DNA from: Alphaproteobacteria bacterium
GTDB lineage: Bacteria; Pseudomonadota; Alphaproteobacteria; Micropepsales; Micropepsaceae
Length of the DNA stretch: 64,000 nucleotides
NCBI GenBank assembly: GCA_016783965.1
Contig: JADHVO010000004.1
Span: 310,001-374,000, forward strand
Direction of reading: 5' to 3'
Positions 9,444 to 19,245 of the stretch are shown here, in pieces. Both the position numbers and the translations under genes were made by a program. The first letter of the stretch is position 1, and each line of letters opens with the position of its first letter. The notes below the pieces were generated by a model that saw nothing but the letters and a program-made list of their open reading frames with translations, had not been told where the DNA came from and searched no databases.

Positions 9444-10633
9444 CCGCTCGGCCCGGCGATACGTTACGCCGGCGGGCCTATCTCGCGCTCGAAGGCGGTC
9501 AGTTGGGCGGGCCGGCCGGCGTGATCGTCGAGTTCACGCTCGTCGCGCTGATCGTCGGAAACGTCGTGGCCTACACGCTGCAAAGCATGCCCGATTTCGA
9601 GGGTAGCTATGGCGCGGCGCTTTCGGACTTCGAGCTCGTGTCGCTCCTGGTGTTCGGCGTCGAGTACATCGCGCGCGTCTGGACCGCGCCCGAGGATCCA
9701 GCCGCCCGCGAGCGCGGGCCGTTGATGGGCAGGCTGTGGTACGCCGCCACGCCGCTGATGATGATCGACTTCATTGCGGTATGGCCAACCTTCGTCGCAT
9801 ATTTCGTGCCGTTCCTCGACCTGCGCGTCCTACGGCTGGTGCGGCTGCTCAGGCTGCTCAAGATTGCGCGGTACTCGCCGGCCCTCTCGGCGCTGGCCCG
9901 CGTGCTCACCGAAGAACGGCGCGCGCTGTATGGCAGCTTCCTGCTTCTTGTCTGCGCGGTAATCTTGTTTGCCGCCGCAATGCATGTCGCCGAGGGGGGG
10001 GTGCAGCCTGAGAAGTTCGGCACCATCCCGAAATCGATGTGGTGGGCGATCACCACGCTGACCACCGTCGGCTACGGCGATGCCGTGCCGCACACGGCGC
10101 TTGGAAAAATCGTGGCGGGCGCCGCGATGGTCGTGGGGCTGGGCCTCATAGCATTGCCGGTCGGCATCATCGCCACGGGATTCGCCAATTCGATCCATCG
10201 GCGCGACTTCATCGTGACGTTCGGCATGCTGACGCGCGTGCCGCTGTTCGAAGGCCTGGACGCCAAGACCGTCGGCGAGATCATGGATCATCTGCGCGCC
10301 TATACCGTCGGCTCCGGCGATATCGTCTCGACGCGCGGCGAGAACGCCGCGGCGATCTATTTCGTGGTCGCGGGCGAGATCGAAGCCCAGATCAAGGACC
10401 GCAAGGTACACTTCGCTGCCGGCGATGTGTTCGGTGCCCTGAGCGGCAGCAGCGAGGATATGCGCGAGGCGGTGATCATCGCGGCGTCACCGGCGCGCCT
10501 GCTTGAACTGTCCAACAGCGACTTCGAGCACCTGGTCGCCACTCGGCCGGGCCTGCACGACCACATGCGGCAGCGCGCCTTAGAAACCGCCTTGCGGGCT
10601 GGCCCCTCTGACGCCGGTCAGGGCGTGCAGTAG
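9440..10633 (+). CDS. Six-TM voltage-gated-type K+ channel with cyclic-nucleotide-like domain
   Basis: 397 aa, inner membrane. S1-S6 plan: S4-like segment [17 protein letters not shown] with regularly spaced Arg/Lys, selectivity filter TTVGYGD, S6 [17 protein letters not shown], then a C-terminal cNMP-binding-fold domain (about residues 270-390). The overall plan is that of MloK1-type channels. In the cNMP domain the phosphate-binding cassette reads [15 protein letters not shown]: the usual ligand-contacting Glu of FGE is Ala, while an Arg is still present, so nucleotide binding is uncertain. Coupled to alaS by ATGA; its 3' end overlaps the convergent VOC gene by 16 bp. Confidence 0.9.
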   Translation: MTARPGDTLRRRAYLALEGGQLGGPAGVIVEFTLVALIVGNVVAYTLQSMPDFEGSYGAALSDFELVSLLVFGVEYIARVWTAPEDPAARERGPLMGRLWYAATPLMMIDFIAVWPTFVAYFVPFLDLRVLRLVRLLRLLKIARYSPALSALARVLTEERRALYGSFLLLVCAVILFAAAMHVAEGGVQPEKFGTIPKSMWWAITTLTTVGYGDAVPHTALGKIVAGAAMVVGLGLIALPVGIIATGFANSIHRRDFIVTFGMLTRVPLFEGLDAKTVGEIMDHLRAYTVGSGDIVSTRGENAAAIYFVVAGEIEAQIKDRKVHFAAGDVFGALSGSSEDMREAVIIAASPARLLELSNSDFEHLVATRPGLHDHMRQRALETALRAGPSDAGQGVQ

Positions 10634-11010
10634 ATGGCGATCTTGTTCCCAGTCGGATCGCGCAGATAAGCGCCATACCAACTCTGCTTCTCCGGCGGCC
10701 GGTAGCCCGGCTTGCCCTCGTCCGACCCACCGGACTGGAGACCCGCGGCATGCGCGGCATCGACCTGTTCGATGCTGTGTGCCTTGAAGGCGATCATCAT
10801 GCCGTTGCCGAACGTCGCAGGCTCCTTGTTGAAGGGCGGGCAAACATAGACGCTATGATTGTCGTCGCCGCAGACGCCATAGCCGATCCAGCCACCGTCA
10901 GCGAATTTCCGCTCATTGCCGCAGGCGCCCAGCACCGAGTCATAGAACCTGCCCGATGCCTCGCTGTCTTTCGCGCCGATTGTGACGTAGCCGATCATCA
11001 TGATTGCCAT
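10618..11010 (-). CDS. Glyoxalase/VOC-family protein
   Basis: 130 aa. A beta-alpha-beta-beta-beta repeat protein: MIGYVTIGAKDSEASGRFYD at the start and [16 protein letters not shown] at the end are the usual VOC edges. Metal-ligand positions are not fully preserved. Small single-copy VOC proteins of this type include thiol-conjugate enzymes and resistance proteins; no specific reaction can be assigned. ATG 11010 and an ATG two or three codons in are both possible. Confidence 0.8.
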   Translation of the reverse strand: MAIMMIGYVTIGAKDSEASGRFYDSVLGACGNERKFADGGWIGYGVCGDDNHSVYVCPPFNKEPATFGNGMMIAFKAHSIEQVDAAHAAGLQSGGSDEGKPGYRPPEKQSWYGAYLRDPTGNKIAIYCTP

Positions 11011-11116
11011 CTCTCCAAACCCTGGCGGGGAGACTATATCAACCGATAGAACATAACAGGAACAAATCTGCAGACGCGGTATGCAACGGGTGCATGCAGC
11101 CTGCTGACGGAATCGG

Positions 11117-12337
11117 TCAGGCCCGGCCGTTGTTCAGCGGGATGGTGAAAGCGATGACCGTGCCGGACGGCGCGTTGGGCGAAACCGAGAAGGTGCCCTG
11201 ATGTTCCTTCACAATCTGGCGGCAGATCGGAAGCCCGAGACCGGCGTTGATGGAACGGGTGGTCGCGAAGGGCTCGTCCAGTTGCGTGGCGATCTCCTGC
11301 GGCAGCCCCGTTCCGGTGTCGGCGACCGCAATCCGCAGCGCACCATCGCACAGTGTGGCCGAGACATCGATCGCACGGCGCGATGCATTCTGCATTGCTG
11401 CCACCGCGTTGGCGATAAGATTGAGCAAGCACTGCTGGATCTGCAATCGGTCCATCGCGACCCTGGGCAGCGATGGGGCGACATGCTGCGTGAGAACAGC
11501 ACCGGTGGGCCGCACCACAGGGTCCGCGAGCTTCGCGGCATCGGAAATGACCGATGCGACATCCTCGGGCCTGTGCACCGTCGTGCTCGCCGCCATGAAG
11601 GTTCGAAGCCCCTTCACGATCTCCCCGGCGCGATCGATCTGGAGCGCGAGCTTGGTCATGAGTTCCTCGGTCTGCATCTGCGTGAAGGTGCTGCGGCGCC
11701 GGCGCAGCGCGCTCAGATAGTTCCGCGCGGCGGTCAGCGGCTGCGATACATCGTGCGCCAGCGCCGAGGCCATCATCGCGATGGCGCTCAGTCGCGACAT
11801 CTGCACCATGCCCGCACGCAACGCCTCCATCTGGGCCAGCTCCTCGTTGGCGCGCTGAAGGCGGGCGATGATCTGATCCTCCTCCCGGCCCAGACGCACG
11901 CGCGACTCGTCCGTGTCCGGGTTCAGCACCGACCGGGTAACGTCGCGCACACGATAGACGATCCAAAGCAGGTTGCCGTTCTGGTCGAGGATCGGCGTGT
12001 TCGAGGTGCTCCAATATTTCTCGTCGAGCTGACCGGGACTAGCGGGGCGCGGGAGATCGTATCGAAGCACAGGCATCGCATCCGGACGCCGCGAGCGCGC
12101 CACCCGTTCAAGCGAGGCACGGAGCTGCGGGACGGTCGCGGCATCCGGCCGCGCGGGATCCGGAGGCATGAGGTCGAACAGCTTGTGGCCGATCAGGTCG
12201 CTTCGCTCCGCCCGCGCCACGCGGCAATAGCCGTCGGTCGCCGCGACGATCCGGAAGTCAGGTGTCAGGACCAGGTAGTTGACCGGGGACTTCTCGAACA
12301 ACGCCCGGAAGTCGACGGGCATGGTGGTAGGCGCCAT
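11117..12337 (-). CDS. PAS-domain sensor histidine kinase, orphan
   Basis: 406 aa, no membrane segment, so a cytoplasmic sensor. PAS domain (about 5-150; DFRALFEKSPVNYLVLTPDF ... YWSTSNTPILDQNGNLLWIV), a short coiled linker, H-box ALAHDVSQPLTAARNYLSAL with the phospho-acceptor His, then an HATPase domain with N box NLIANAVAAMQNA and G boxes VADTGTGLP and GLGLPICR. Start at 12337 is chosen because AAGGAG lies 5 bp upstream of it; an upstream ATG at 12358 has none. No response regulator lies next to it, so the partner is elsewhere. Confidence 0.9.
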   Translation of the reverse strand: MAPTTMPVDFRALFEKSPVNYLVLTPDFRIVAATDGYCRVARAERSDLIGHKLFDLMPPDPARPDAATVPQLRASLERVARSRRPDAMPVLRYDLPRPASPGQLDEKYWSTSNTPILDQNGNLLWIVYRVRDVTRSVLNPDTDESRVRLGREEDQIIARLQRANEELAQMEALRAGMVQMSRLSAIAMMASALAHDVSQPLTAARNYLSALRRRRSTFTQMQTEELMTKLALQIDRAGEIVKGLRTFMAASTTVHRPEDVASVISDAAKLADPVVRPTGAVLTQHVAPSLPRVAMDRLQIQQCLLNLIANAVAAMQNASRRAIDVSATLCDGALRIAVADTGTGLPQEIATQLDEPFATTRSINAGLGLPICRQIVKEHQGTFSVSPNAPSGTVIAFTIPLNNGRA

Positions 12338-12461
12338 GGGGTCTCCTTGGCGGGCCACTCAACAGCCCCGAATGGGAGCGGGCGATACGCAGAACTACCT
12401 AAGTAGCGTCAGTACTTACAGCGTAGTGAGCATTTTGCACCTAGCGAAAGGGACCGCGGCT

Positions 12462-12854
12462 TCAGGCTCGCGGCCAGCTTTCCGGAAGCGTGACCCAGGC
12501 GCAGCGGGTGCTGTCTTGCGCGGAGAAGACCGGATCGGGAATCGGATCGTCGACGAAGCAGCCGCCCGCGATGCCCGTAAATTCCGGCATGAAGTTCTGC
12601 GATTTCCAGTACAGTGTGGTACCGCAGCGGGCACAGAAATGGCGTGCGTACGGATTGGCCGGGTCTTTGCCGGTATAGATGTGCACCGCACCGGTCTTCG
12701 CGACGACAGCGCTATCCGGGAAATAGACCGACCATCCGAAGGCGCTGCCGGTGCGGCGCTTGCAACTCGAGCAATTGCAGATGCCGTTGAGCACGGCGTC
12801 GCCTTCGACCGCGATCGAGGCGTCACCGCAGCAGCAACGGGCGGTGTGGGCCAT
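12462..12854 (-). CDS. GFA/CENP-V-family zinc protein
   Basis: 130 aa. Carries the Cys pattern of the GFA family (CCCGD, CNCSSCKRRTG, CARCG), which binds one or two zinc ions. Members are annotated as glutathione-dependent formaldehyde-activating, but this activity is doubtful for most, so no reaction is assigned. Starts 5 bp after the stop of icd on the same strand, probably a read-through partner. The frame runs into icd, but ATG 12854 gives the family-length protein. Confidence 0.85.
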   Translation of the reverse strand: MAHTARCCCGDASIAVEGDAVLNGICNCSSCKRRTGSAFGWSVYFPDSAVVAKTGAVHIYTGKDPANPYARHFCARCGTTLYWKSQNFMPEFTGIAGGCFVDDPIPDPVFSAQDSTRCAWVTLPESWPRA

Positions 12855-12859
12855 GGCGA

Positions 12860-14071
12860 CTAGGCCATCGCTTTCTTGAGGTTCTCGTCGACCTTGTCGA
12901 GGAAGCCTTCGGTGGTGAGCCACTTCTGCTCCGGCCCGACGAGGAGCGCGAGGTCCTTGGTCATGAAGCCCTGCTCCACCGTGTCGACGCACACCTTCTC
13001 CAGCGTGTGCGCGAACTTGTCGAGCTGCGGGTTGTTGTCGAGCTTGGCGCGATGCGCGAGCCCGCGGGTCCAGGCGAAGATCGAGGCAATCGAGTTGGTC
13101 GACGTCGACTTGCCCTTCTGATGCTCGCGGTAGTGGCGCGTGACCGTGCCGTGCGCGGCTTCCGCCTCCACGGTCTTGCCATCGGGCGACAGCAGCACAG
13201 AGGTCATCAGGCCGAGCGAACCGAAACCCTGGGCCACGGTGTCGGACTGCACGTCGCCGTCGTAGTTCTTGCACGCCCAGACATAGCCGCCCGACCACTT
13301 GAGCGCCGAGGCTACCATGTCGTCGATCAGGCGGTGTTCGTAGGTGATGCCGAGCGTCTTGAACTGCGACGCGAACTCGGTGTCGTAGACTTCCTGGAAG
13401 ATGTCCTTGAAGCGGCCGTCATAGGCCTTGAGAATCGTGTTCTTGGTCGACAGGTAGACCGGGTACTTGCGCGCGATGCCGTAGTTCATCGAGGCGCGCG
13501 CAAAGTCGCGGATCGAGTCGTCGAGGTTGTACATCGCCATCGCGACGCCGGCGCCCGGCGACTTGAAGACTTCCTTCTCGATTACCTTGCCGTCATCGCC
13601 TACAAACTTGATGGTGAGCGTGCCCTTGCCGGGGAACCGGAAATCGGTCGCGCGATACTGGTCACCGAAGGCGTGACGGCCGACGACGATCGGCTGGGTC
13701 CAGCCCGGCACCAGGCGCGGCACGTTCTTGCAGATGATCGGCTCGCGGAAGATGACGCCCCCGAGAATGTTACGAATGGTGCCGTTGGGCGACTTCCACA
13801 TCTCCTTCAGCTTGAACTCCTCGACGCGGGCTTCGTCCGGCGTGATGGTGGCGCACTTCACGCCGACACCGTGCTTGGCGATGGCGTGGGCGGCGTCGAC
13901 GGTCACCTTGTCGTTGGTGGCGTCGCGGTGCTCGATGCCCAGATCGTAATATTCGAGCTTCACGTCCAGGTAGGGGAGGATCAGCTTCTTCTTGATGAGG
14001 TCCCAGATGATGCGGGTCATCTCGTCGCCGTCGAGCTCGACGACCGGGTTGGCAACCTTGATCTTGTCCAT
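12860..14071 (-). CDS. icd: NADP-dependent isocitrate dehydrogenase
   Basis: 403 aa, TCA cycle, isocitrate to 2-oxoglutarate with NADPH. Homodimeric eukaryote-like (type II) form typical of Alphaproteobacteria: starts [20 protein letters not shown], with [13 protein letters not shown] (substrate Ser/Asn region), [13 protein letters not shown], and [17 protein letters not shown] near the cofactor site. The upstream frame extends to 14569 only as antisense of trmJ. Divergent from trmJ with a 67-bp gap. Confidence 0.97.
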   Translation of the reverse strand: MDKIKVANPVVELDGDEMTRIIWDLIKKKLILPYLDVKLEYYDLGIEHRDATNDKVTVDAAHAIAKHGVGVKCATITPDEARVEEFKLKEMWKSPNGTIRNILGGVIFREPIICKNVPRLVPGWTQPIVVGRHAFGDQYRATDFRFPGKGTLTIKFVGDDGKVIEKEVFKSPGAGVAMAMYNLDDSIRDFARASMNYGIARKYPVYLSTKNTILKAYDGRFKDIFQEVYDTEFASQFKTLGITYEHRLIDDMVASALKWSGGYVWACKNYDGDVQSDTVAQGFGSLGLMTSVLLSPDGKTVEAEAAHGTVTRHYREHQKGKSTSTNSIASIFAWTRGLAHRAKLDNNPQLDKFAHTLEKVCVDTVEQGFMTKDLALLVGPEQKWLTTEGFLDKVDENLKKAMA

Positions 14072-14138
14072 GAAGGCCCTTCCGAATTGCTGCTGGCGCG
14101 GGGTATAGCGGGGGTCAAATGACCCGTCAAAGCCGCAA

Positions 14139-14888
14139 ATGAACGCCCCCGTCATCATCCTTTCCCACCCCCAATTGGGCGAGAACATCGGCGCCGCGGT
14201 GCGGGCCATGAAGAATTTTGGGCTCGAGAACCTGCGCCTGATCAAGCCGCGCGACGGCTGGCCGAACGAGAAGGCGCGGCACATGGCGGCGGGGGCTGCG
14301 GACCTTCTGGAGAAGGTGCAGTTGTACGACGACGCAGCGAGCGCGCTGGCCGATCTGGAGATCGTGTTCGCCACCACGGCGCGGGAGCGCGGCGTGGCGA
14401 AGCCGGTGGTGACGCCGCCGGAATGTGCGCAGCAATTGCATGCCGCAGCGGCAAAAGGCATCCGCACCGGCATCCTGTTCGGCGGCGAGCGATCCGGTTT
14501 GGACAACGATGAGGTGTCGCTGGCAACAACCATCGTCACCATTCCGACTGCGGAGTTCTCCTCGCTCAATCTCGCACAGTCGGTGATGCTGCTTTGCTAT
14601 GAGTGGTTCCGCGCCGCGGACGAGACGCCTGTGATTCGCATCGATCATGGACCGATCGCGAAGCCTGCGACGCGCAAGGAGATGTTCGACCTGTTCGATC
14701 ATCTGGAAAGTGAATTACTGACGTCCGGCTTCCTGTATCCGCCGAGCAAGGAAACGCCGATGGTCCGGCATATGCGCGCATTGCTCAATCGCGCGAGGCT
14801 GACGGACCAGGAAGTGCGCACCATCCGCGGCATGATCGTGGCACTGTCCAAGGGCAAATTCCGCCGCCCGCCCCCGGGTCACGCATGA
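14139..14888 (+). CDS. trmJ: tRNA (cytidine/uridine-2'-O-)-methyltransferase TrmJ-like
   Basis: 249 aa, SPOUT (SpoU) class. Knot motifs seen: [19 protein letters not shown] (motif 1), [11 protein letters not shown] (motif 2) and [15 protein letters not shown] (motif 3). By family it methylates the ribose at position 32 of tRNA. The C-terminal part (about 165-249) is a helical extension as in TrmJ. Stop overlaps the start of the TPR gene by 4 bp. Confidence 0.88.
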   Translation: MNAPVIILSHPQLGENIGAAVRAMKNFGLENLRLIKPRDGWPNEKARHMAAGAADLLEKVQLYDDAASALADLEIVFATTARERGVAKPVVTPPECAQQLHAAAAKGIRTGILFGGERSGLDNDEVSLATTIVTIPTAEFSSLNLAQSVMLLCYEWFRAADETPVIRIDHGPIAKPATRKEMFDLFDHLESELLTSGFLYPPSKETPMVRHMRALLNRARLTDQEVRTIRGMIVALSKGKFRRPPPGHA

Positions 14889-15760
14889 TCGCGCTGGCGT
14901 TCGTCATTCTGGCGGCGATCGCGCTGGCGGCCTGCGGGTTCGTGGCGCTGCCGATTCTGCGGTCAAGAGATACACGCGGGCGTTATGTGCTGGCCGCGGC
15001 GGCCGTGCTGTTCGTGCTGGGCGTGGGCGGCGGGCTGTATCTGTTTCTCGGCCAGCCGCAGCTGGCGGTGCGCACCCTCGAAGGGTCGCAGGCGCGCGAC
15101 CTGAACGCGCTCATCGGGCGGCTGGGCGTCGCGGTGCGCGAGCACCCCGACAATCCGCGCGGATGGGCGCTGCTGGGACAGGCGTATCTCACAGCGCACG
15201 ATCCGGCGGATGCGTCGAAGGCTTTCGCGCGCGGCATCGATGCCGCGAAGGTCACGGGCATGCCGGCCACGTTGTTCTACTCCGCCTATGGAGAGGCGCT
15301 GACGCAAGCGTCGGCGGGCGCCGTGACGCCGGAGGCGGAAGCTGCGTTCACGCAGGCCCTCGCGCTCGATCCCCAGGATCAGGCGGCGCGATATTATCTG
15401 GGACTCGCTGAGGCGGCGCGCGGCAACAATGCGAAGGCGCTGGCGATGTGGAAGACGCTACTGGCCGATCTTCCGGCGAACTCGCCGGCGCGTGCCGATC
15501 TGGTCGACCGCATCGCGGCGCTGACCGCGAAGGGGGCCGGCGGGCCGCCGGACATCGGTGCGATGGTCGCGGGGCTTGCTGCGCGGCTCAAGGATCAACC
15601 CAACGATCCCGATGGGTGGCTGCGGCTGGTGCGCGCCTATTCGGTGCTTGGCGACAAGGCGAAGGCCGAGGCGGCGCTCAGCGACGCGCGCAAGGCAATG
15701 AGGGCGCGCGGCGATGTACTCGCCGCGCTCGACACAGAGCAAAAAGAATTGGGTTTGTAA
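14885..15760 (+). CDS. ccmI: CcmI/CycH-like TPR protein of cytochrome c biogenesis
   Basis: 291 aa. Two N-terminal membrane segments (about 3-25 and 35-57) with a basic loop between, followed by TPR repeats (EHPDNPRGWALLGQAYLTAH, LDPQDQAARYYLGLAEAARG, DQPNDPDGWLRLVRAYSVLG). This is the plan of CcmI, which holds apocytochrome c for haem ligation at the periplasmic face. The other ccm genes are not in the window, so the call rests on architecture only. Confidence 0.7.
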   Translation: MIALAFVILAAIALAACGFVALPILRSRDTRGRYVLAAAAVLFVLGVGGGLYLFLGQPQLAVRTLEGSQARDLNALIGRLGVAVREHPDNPRGWALLGQAYLTAHDPADASKAFARGIDAAKVTGMPATLFYSAYGEALTQASAGAVTPEAEAAFTQALALDPQDQAARYYLGLAEAARGNNAKALAMWKTLLADLPANSPARADLVDRIAALTAKGAGGPPDIGAMVAGLAARLKDQPNDPDGWLRLVRAYSVLGDKAKAEAALSDARKAMRARGDVLAALDTEQKELGL

Positions 15761-15812
15761 CCCAATCGACCTCGGGTCGCTTTGGCACCCCGGAGCGATC
15801 CGCTGGCGCGGA

Positions 15813-16115
15813 TCAGTTGTTCGCGTGCTTGGCGCGGAGTTTCGACCAGTCGACGTCGGTATCTTCCACGACGATCGTGATGTAGCAATAGTTCATCACG
15901 TACTTGAACAAACGCGAGCGGACAATGCCCTTGAGCGGAACGTTGCGCATGCCCGGATCGTCACCCGGGATGTCAACATAGTCGCCGACGTTCGGGATCA
16001 GCGCGAACTGGTCTTGATCGACCTCAACGTCCACCGGCTGGGTGTTGTCGACCGGGTTGGCCCCGCCCTTGGGCAGATAGCGATAGTCGATGCCGTACTT
16101 CACGTGCCTCTCCAT
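15813..16115 (-). CDS. Conserved-looking small protein, unknown
   Basis: 100 aa from ATG 16115 (a second ATG lies at 16133). Acidic and aromatic, no membrane segment or signal peptide; tracts VEVDQDQFALIPNVGDYVDI and YCYITIVVEDTDVDW look like a beta-rich soluble domain. I do not recognise the family. Its stop codon lies inside a perfect palindrome GATCCGC-TGGC-GCGGATC at 15798-15815. Confidence 0.6.
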   Translation of the reverse strand: MERHVKYGIDYRYLPKGGANPVDNTQPVDVEVDQDQFALIPNVGDYVDIPGDDPGMRNVPLKGIVRSRLFKYVMNYCYITIVVEDTDVDWSKLRAKHANN

Positions 16116-16182
16116 GCGTGTGCTGGACGGCATACTTGCCGCGAGGCGGAACAAGTCAAGCGGTGCACGGCGAGCCAAACGC

Positions 16183-16216
16183 CCAAAAACAAAGCGGCGG
16201 CCTGTCAGCCGCCGCT
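16183..16216 (-). terminator. Rho-independent terminator
   Basis: On the minus strand a 9-bp stem AGCGGCGGC/GCCGCCGCT (16193-16201 with 16208-16216) is followed by TTTGTTTTTGGG. It ends the small secreted-protein gene at 16241-16516. Confidence 0.8.
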
Positions 16217-16240
16217 CGCCTGCCGTTCCCGGGACGAAAA

Positions 16241-16516
16241 TCAGCTGGAAACGCGGCCCTGCCAGACAGGCCAGCAGTTGATCTTCCCCGCGCGCTTTTC
16301 GTTATTGTACAGCTTCATCTGCGCGTCTTCCGCGTTCGCGCCTTGGCTCAGTGCCATGAAATCGCTGCCCCCGGCGCACCAGACGTAGAATTGATGCCGT
16401 CCTGAGGAGAAGAAATCTGCCTGCTTGGAGGAGGTGAAGTTCGCCGCCAGCGCAACACCAGCCACGGCCAGTACCACGCCGCCGGCCGCCGCACCCATTA
16501 CGCGCTTCATCGTCAT
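16241..16516 (-). CDS. Small exported protein, unknown
   Basis: 91 aa. Signal peptide MTMKRVMGAAAGGVVLAVAG with cleavage near VALA-ANF. The mature part has two Cys (VWCAGG, INCWPV) that could form a disulfide, and a W-rich end. GGAG 10 bp before ATG 16516 supports that start; ATG 16510 is the alternative. No family recognised. Ends in its own terminator, so a monocistronic unit. Confidence 0.6.
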   Translation of the reverse strand: MTMKRVMGAAAGGVVLAVAGVALAANFTSSKQADFFSSGRHQFYVWCAGGSDFMALSQGANAEDAQMKLYNNEKRAGKINCWPVWQGRVSS

Positions 16517-16709
16517 TCGCTCTATGCTCCAAACAGCGTTGGGCCCTCGCGCGAGCCCGTTTTCTCTCACCAGGGAGCCGTTGGGCCCCGCCGCATTTCG
16601 AATGTTCCACCCAAGAAGGGTCCGCTGTCTTTCCGCAGACCTCAACCCGGCCGAAAGCTACACAAGGCGGGCAGCCTTGTCATGCTCAAATCATGGAAAA
16701 CCAACCGCC

Positions 16710-17465
16710 TTACGCGGTTATCCGGATGCCTTCCGCACCCAGATCGCGAAGCATTGCCTCGATTTCAAGGGCCGCAGTCTCGACTTCGGCTGCGTCACGC
16801 CCGCGCGCGACAAGTTGAACGCCGTTTCCGTCTTCGCGGTAGAAGGGATAGCTGCCGATTGCGACCTCTTTATGGTCAACCTGGATTTTCTTGAGTCCCT
16901 CTGCGAGGCGGCCCTCAGGAACCTTCGTCTGCACGGTTGCCGCGTGCACGACGGCGCCGCGCTGAAGCTTGGGTTCGATCGCATCCATCATCGCGCGCAT
17001 GATCATCGGCACACCGGCCATCACGAACACGTTGCCGATGTGCACGCCCGGCGCGGTGGAGACGGTGTTGCGGACGAGTTCCGCGCCGACGGGGATGTAG
17101 GCCATGCGCCTGCGCGCATCGTTGAACTCACCGGGCTTGTAGCGCGCTGCCATCGCAGCCATCGCTTCGGGGTGGTAGTAGCAGCCGACGCCGAACGCGG
17201 CGGCGACCGCTTCGAAGGTGATGTCGTCGTGCGTCGGGCCGATGCCGCCGGTGGTGAACACATAGGTGTAGCGGCCGCGCAGGGCGTTCAGGGCATCGAC
17301 GATTTCCGCCTGCACGTCAGGCACGACGCGGGCCTCACGCAGGTCGATGCCGAGCGCGCCGAGGAACCGGGCGATGTAGCCGGTGTTGGTGTCCTGGGTC
17401 CGGCCGGAGAGGATTTCGTCTCCGATGACGAGAATAGCGGCGGTAATGGGCGCGGGCTGGCTCAT
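16710..17465 (-). CDS. CinA-like / molybdopterin-binding domain protein
   Basis: 251 aa. MoaB/Mog fold: AAILVIGDEILSGRTQDTNT at the start, VFTTGGIGPTHDDITFEAVA (the conserved TTGGTGP-like loop), AGVPMIMRAMMD. Corresponds to the N-terminal COG1058 domain of CinA; the C-terminal nicotinamide-nucleotide amidase domain is absent, as in many single-domain homologues. Role is probably nucleotide or pyrophosphate hydrolysis (by family), not proven. Divergent from map. Confidence 0.85.
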   Translation of the reverse strand: MSQPAPITAAILVIGDEILSGRTQDTNTGYIARFLGALGIDLREARVVPDVQAEIVDALNALRGRYTYVFTTGGIGPTHDDITFEAVAAAFGVGCYYHPEAMAAMAARYKPGEFNDARRRMAYIPVGAELVRNTVSTAPGVHIGNVFVMAGVPMIMRAMMDAIEPKLQRGAVVHAATVQTKVPEGRLAEGLKKIQVDHKEVAIGSYPFYREDGNGVQLVARGRDAAEVETAALEIEAMLRDLGAEGIRITA

Positions 17466-17575
17466 TGGGGCTGGCGGGTGTAAGACAATCTTGAGTTCCA
17501 GAGCCCTAGAAAACAGGGGTTCGGCCGCCACATCAAGCGCCCTGCCTCTGCCTGAGATTTGCCCCGAGACTGACC

Positions 17576-18412
17576 ATGTCCTTCATGCCCGATGCCGACG
17601 CCTTTGAGGCCACCCGCCGCGCCCATTTTGCGGTGACACTGCACAATCCTGAGGATTTCGAGGGTATGCGCCGTGCCGGACGGCTGGCCGCGGAGGTGCT
17701 GGACCTGCTGGTGCCGGAGGTGAAGCCGGGCGTCACGACAGCCCATCTCGATAAGCTCGCCTACGACTATGTGGTGAGTCATGGCGCGGTGCCGGCGTGC
17801 CTGGGCTATCGCGGTTATCGCCACACGCTCTGCACGTCGATCAACCACGTCGTGTGCCATGGCATCCCGAACGACAAGCCGTTGCGTGACGGAGACATCA
17901 TCAACATCGACGTGACCGTGATCCTGGACGGCTGGCACGGCGACACCAGTCGCATGTACCTCGTCGGCGACGTGAAGCTCAAAGCGCGCCGTCTGGTCGA
18001 CATCACCTATGACGCGATGATCCGCGGTATCGCAGCGGTGAAACCCGGTGCGACGACCGGCGACATCGGCCACGCGATACAGAGCTTTGCCGAGGGGCAG
18101 GAGCGCTGCTCCGTCGTACGGGATTTTTGCGGGCACGGGCTGGGACGCATCTTCCATGCGCTCCCCAACATCGTTCATTATGGCAAGCCCGGCCACGGCA
18201 TCGGGCTGAAGCCCGGGATGTTCTTTACCGTCGAACCGATGATCAATCTCGGCGGCTATGGCGTGAAAGTATTGGGCGACGGTTGGACGGCCGTGACACG
18301 CGATCGTTCGCTTTCCGCGCAGTTCGAACATTCCGTGGGCGTGACAGAAAATGGCGTCGAGATCTTCACCAAATCGCCCAAAGGGCTCGACCGCCCTCCG
18401 TACAGCGTCTGA
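17576..18412 (+). CDS. map: Methionine aminopeptidase, type I
   Basis: 278 aa. Removes the initiator Met. Pita-bread metal ligands seen: [16 protein letters not shown] (two Asp), GHGLGR (His), FTVEPM (Glu), and the final Glu in [21 protein letters not shown] carries the substrate His. The 3' end overlaps radC by 62 bp, so the two are probably co-transcribed. Confidence 0.96.
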   Translation: MSFMPDADAFEATRRAHFAVTLHNPEDFEGMRRAGRLAAEVLDLLVPEVKPGVTTAHLDKLAYDYVVSHGAVPACLGYRGYRHTLCTSINHVVCHGIPNDKPLRDGDIINIDVTVILDGWHGDTSRMYLVGDVKLKARRLVDITYDAMIRGIAAVKPGATTGDIGHAIQSFAEGQERCSVVRDFCGHGLGRIFHALPNIVHYGKPGHGIGLKPGMFFTVEPMINLGGYGVKVLGDGWTAVTRDRSLSAQFEHSVGVTENGVEIFTKSPKGLDRPPYSV

Positions 18413-19139
18413 ACCGTCCGAACTGGAGGACGTCGCGGGGCTGTTTCGCCCCGCTCTATCGTCCGCGCGCCCCGATCAGTTCGGCCATCGCGAACGGTTG
18501 CGCGACCGCTTTCTCAACGGCGGCGCAGATGCCTTGCCCGACTACGAACTGATGGAGCTCGTCCTGTTCGCTGCGATCCAGCGGCGCGACACCAAGCCAT
18601 TGGCGAAGAAATTGATCGAGACGTTCGGCAGTTTCTCCGAAGCGATCGCCGCGCCGCGGGCACGACTAATGGAAATCGACGGGGTCGGTAAGAGCGTAGT
18701 GATACAGCTCAAGATTGTGGAAGCAGCCTCGCTGCGCCTGTCGAGGGGCAAGGTGTTGAATCGGCCGGCGCTGAGCTCGTGGAACGCGCTGCTCGACTAC
18801 TGCACCGCGGCAATGGCGCGCAGCCCGCGCGAGGAATTCCGCGTACTGTTCCTTGATCGCAAGAACATCCTGATCACAGACGAAGTGCAGAGCAAAGGCA
18901 CGATCGACCACACGGCGGTCTATCCGCGCGAGATCGTGAAGCGGGCGCTGGAGCTGGGCGCCGCGGCCGTCATCCTGGTGCACAATCATCCGAGCGGCGA
19001 TCCGACCCCTTCGCGCCAGGACATCGAGATGACGCGCGAGATTGCGGCCGCCGCCAAGGCGCTCAATATCGCCGTGCACGATCACTTGGTGATTGGCCGC
19101 AGCGGCCACGCGAGCTTCAAGTCGCTGGGCTTGCTCTGA
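18351..19139 (+). CDS. radC: RadC-like JAB/MPN+ domain protein
   Basis: 262 aa. N-terminal helix-hairpin-helix-like part ([31 protein letters not shown]), then the MPN+ domain with [15 protein letters not shown] (zinc-binding HxH...D) and [12 protein letters not shown]. Despite the name, a direct DNA-repair role of the family is disputed; the fold is that of a metalloprotease. The first in-frame ATG (18351) lies within map, giving a long 62-bp overlap; the first stretch is not conserved-looking and a non-ATG start nearer 18420 is possible. Confidence 0.93.
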   Translation: MASRSSPNRPKGSTALRTASEPSELEDVAGLFRPALSSARPDQFGHRERLRDRFLNGGADALPDYELMELVLFAAIQRRDTKPLAKKLIETFGSFSEAIAAPRARLMEIDGVGKSVVIQLKIVEAASLRLSRGKVLNRPALSSWNALLDYCTAAMARSPREEFRVLFLDRKNILITDEVQSKGTIDHTAVYPREIVKRALELGAAAVILVHNHPSGDPTPSRQDIEMTREIAAAAKALNIAVHDHLVIGRSGHASFKSLGLL

Positions 19140-19245
19140 GCCCAAAGGCCCCTCAACGCATTTGCGTTAGGTGTTTTCCGCCATTTTCCTTCCGCCCTGC
19201 CCCTTGGACAGGCAATTGGTATAGTCCGCAGGATTCGGGGAATTC

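Noticed and set aside
19153..19170. Weak stem AACGCA-TT-TGCGTT after radC as a terminator
   Set aside because: Only a 6-bp stem with a 2-nt loop and no clear U-run; not firm enough to list.
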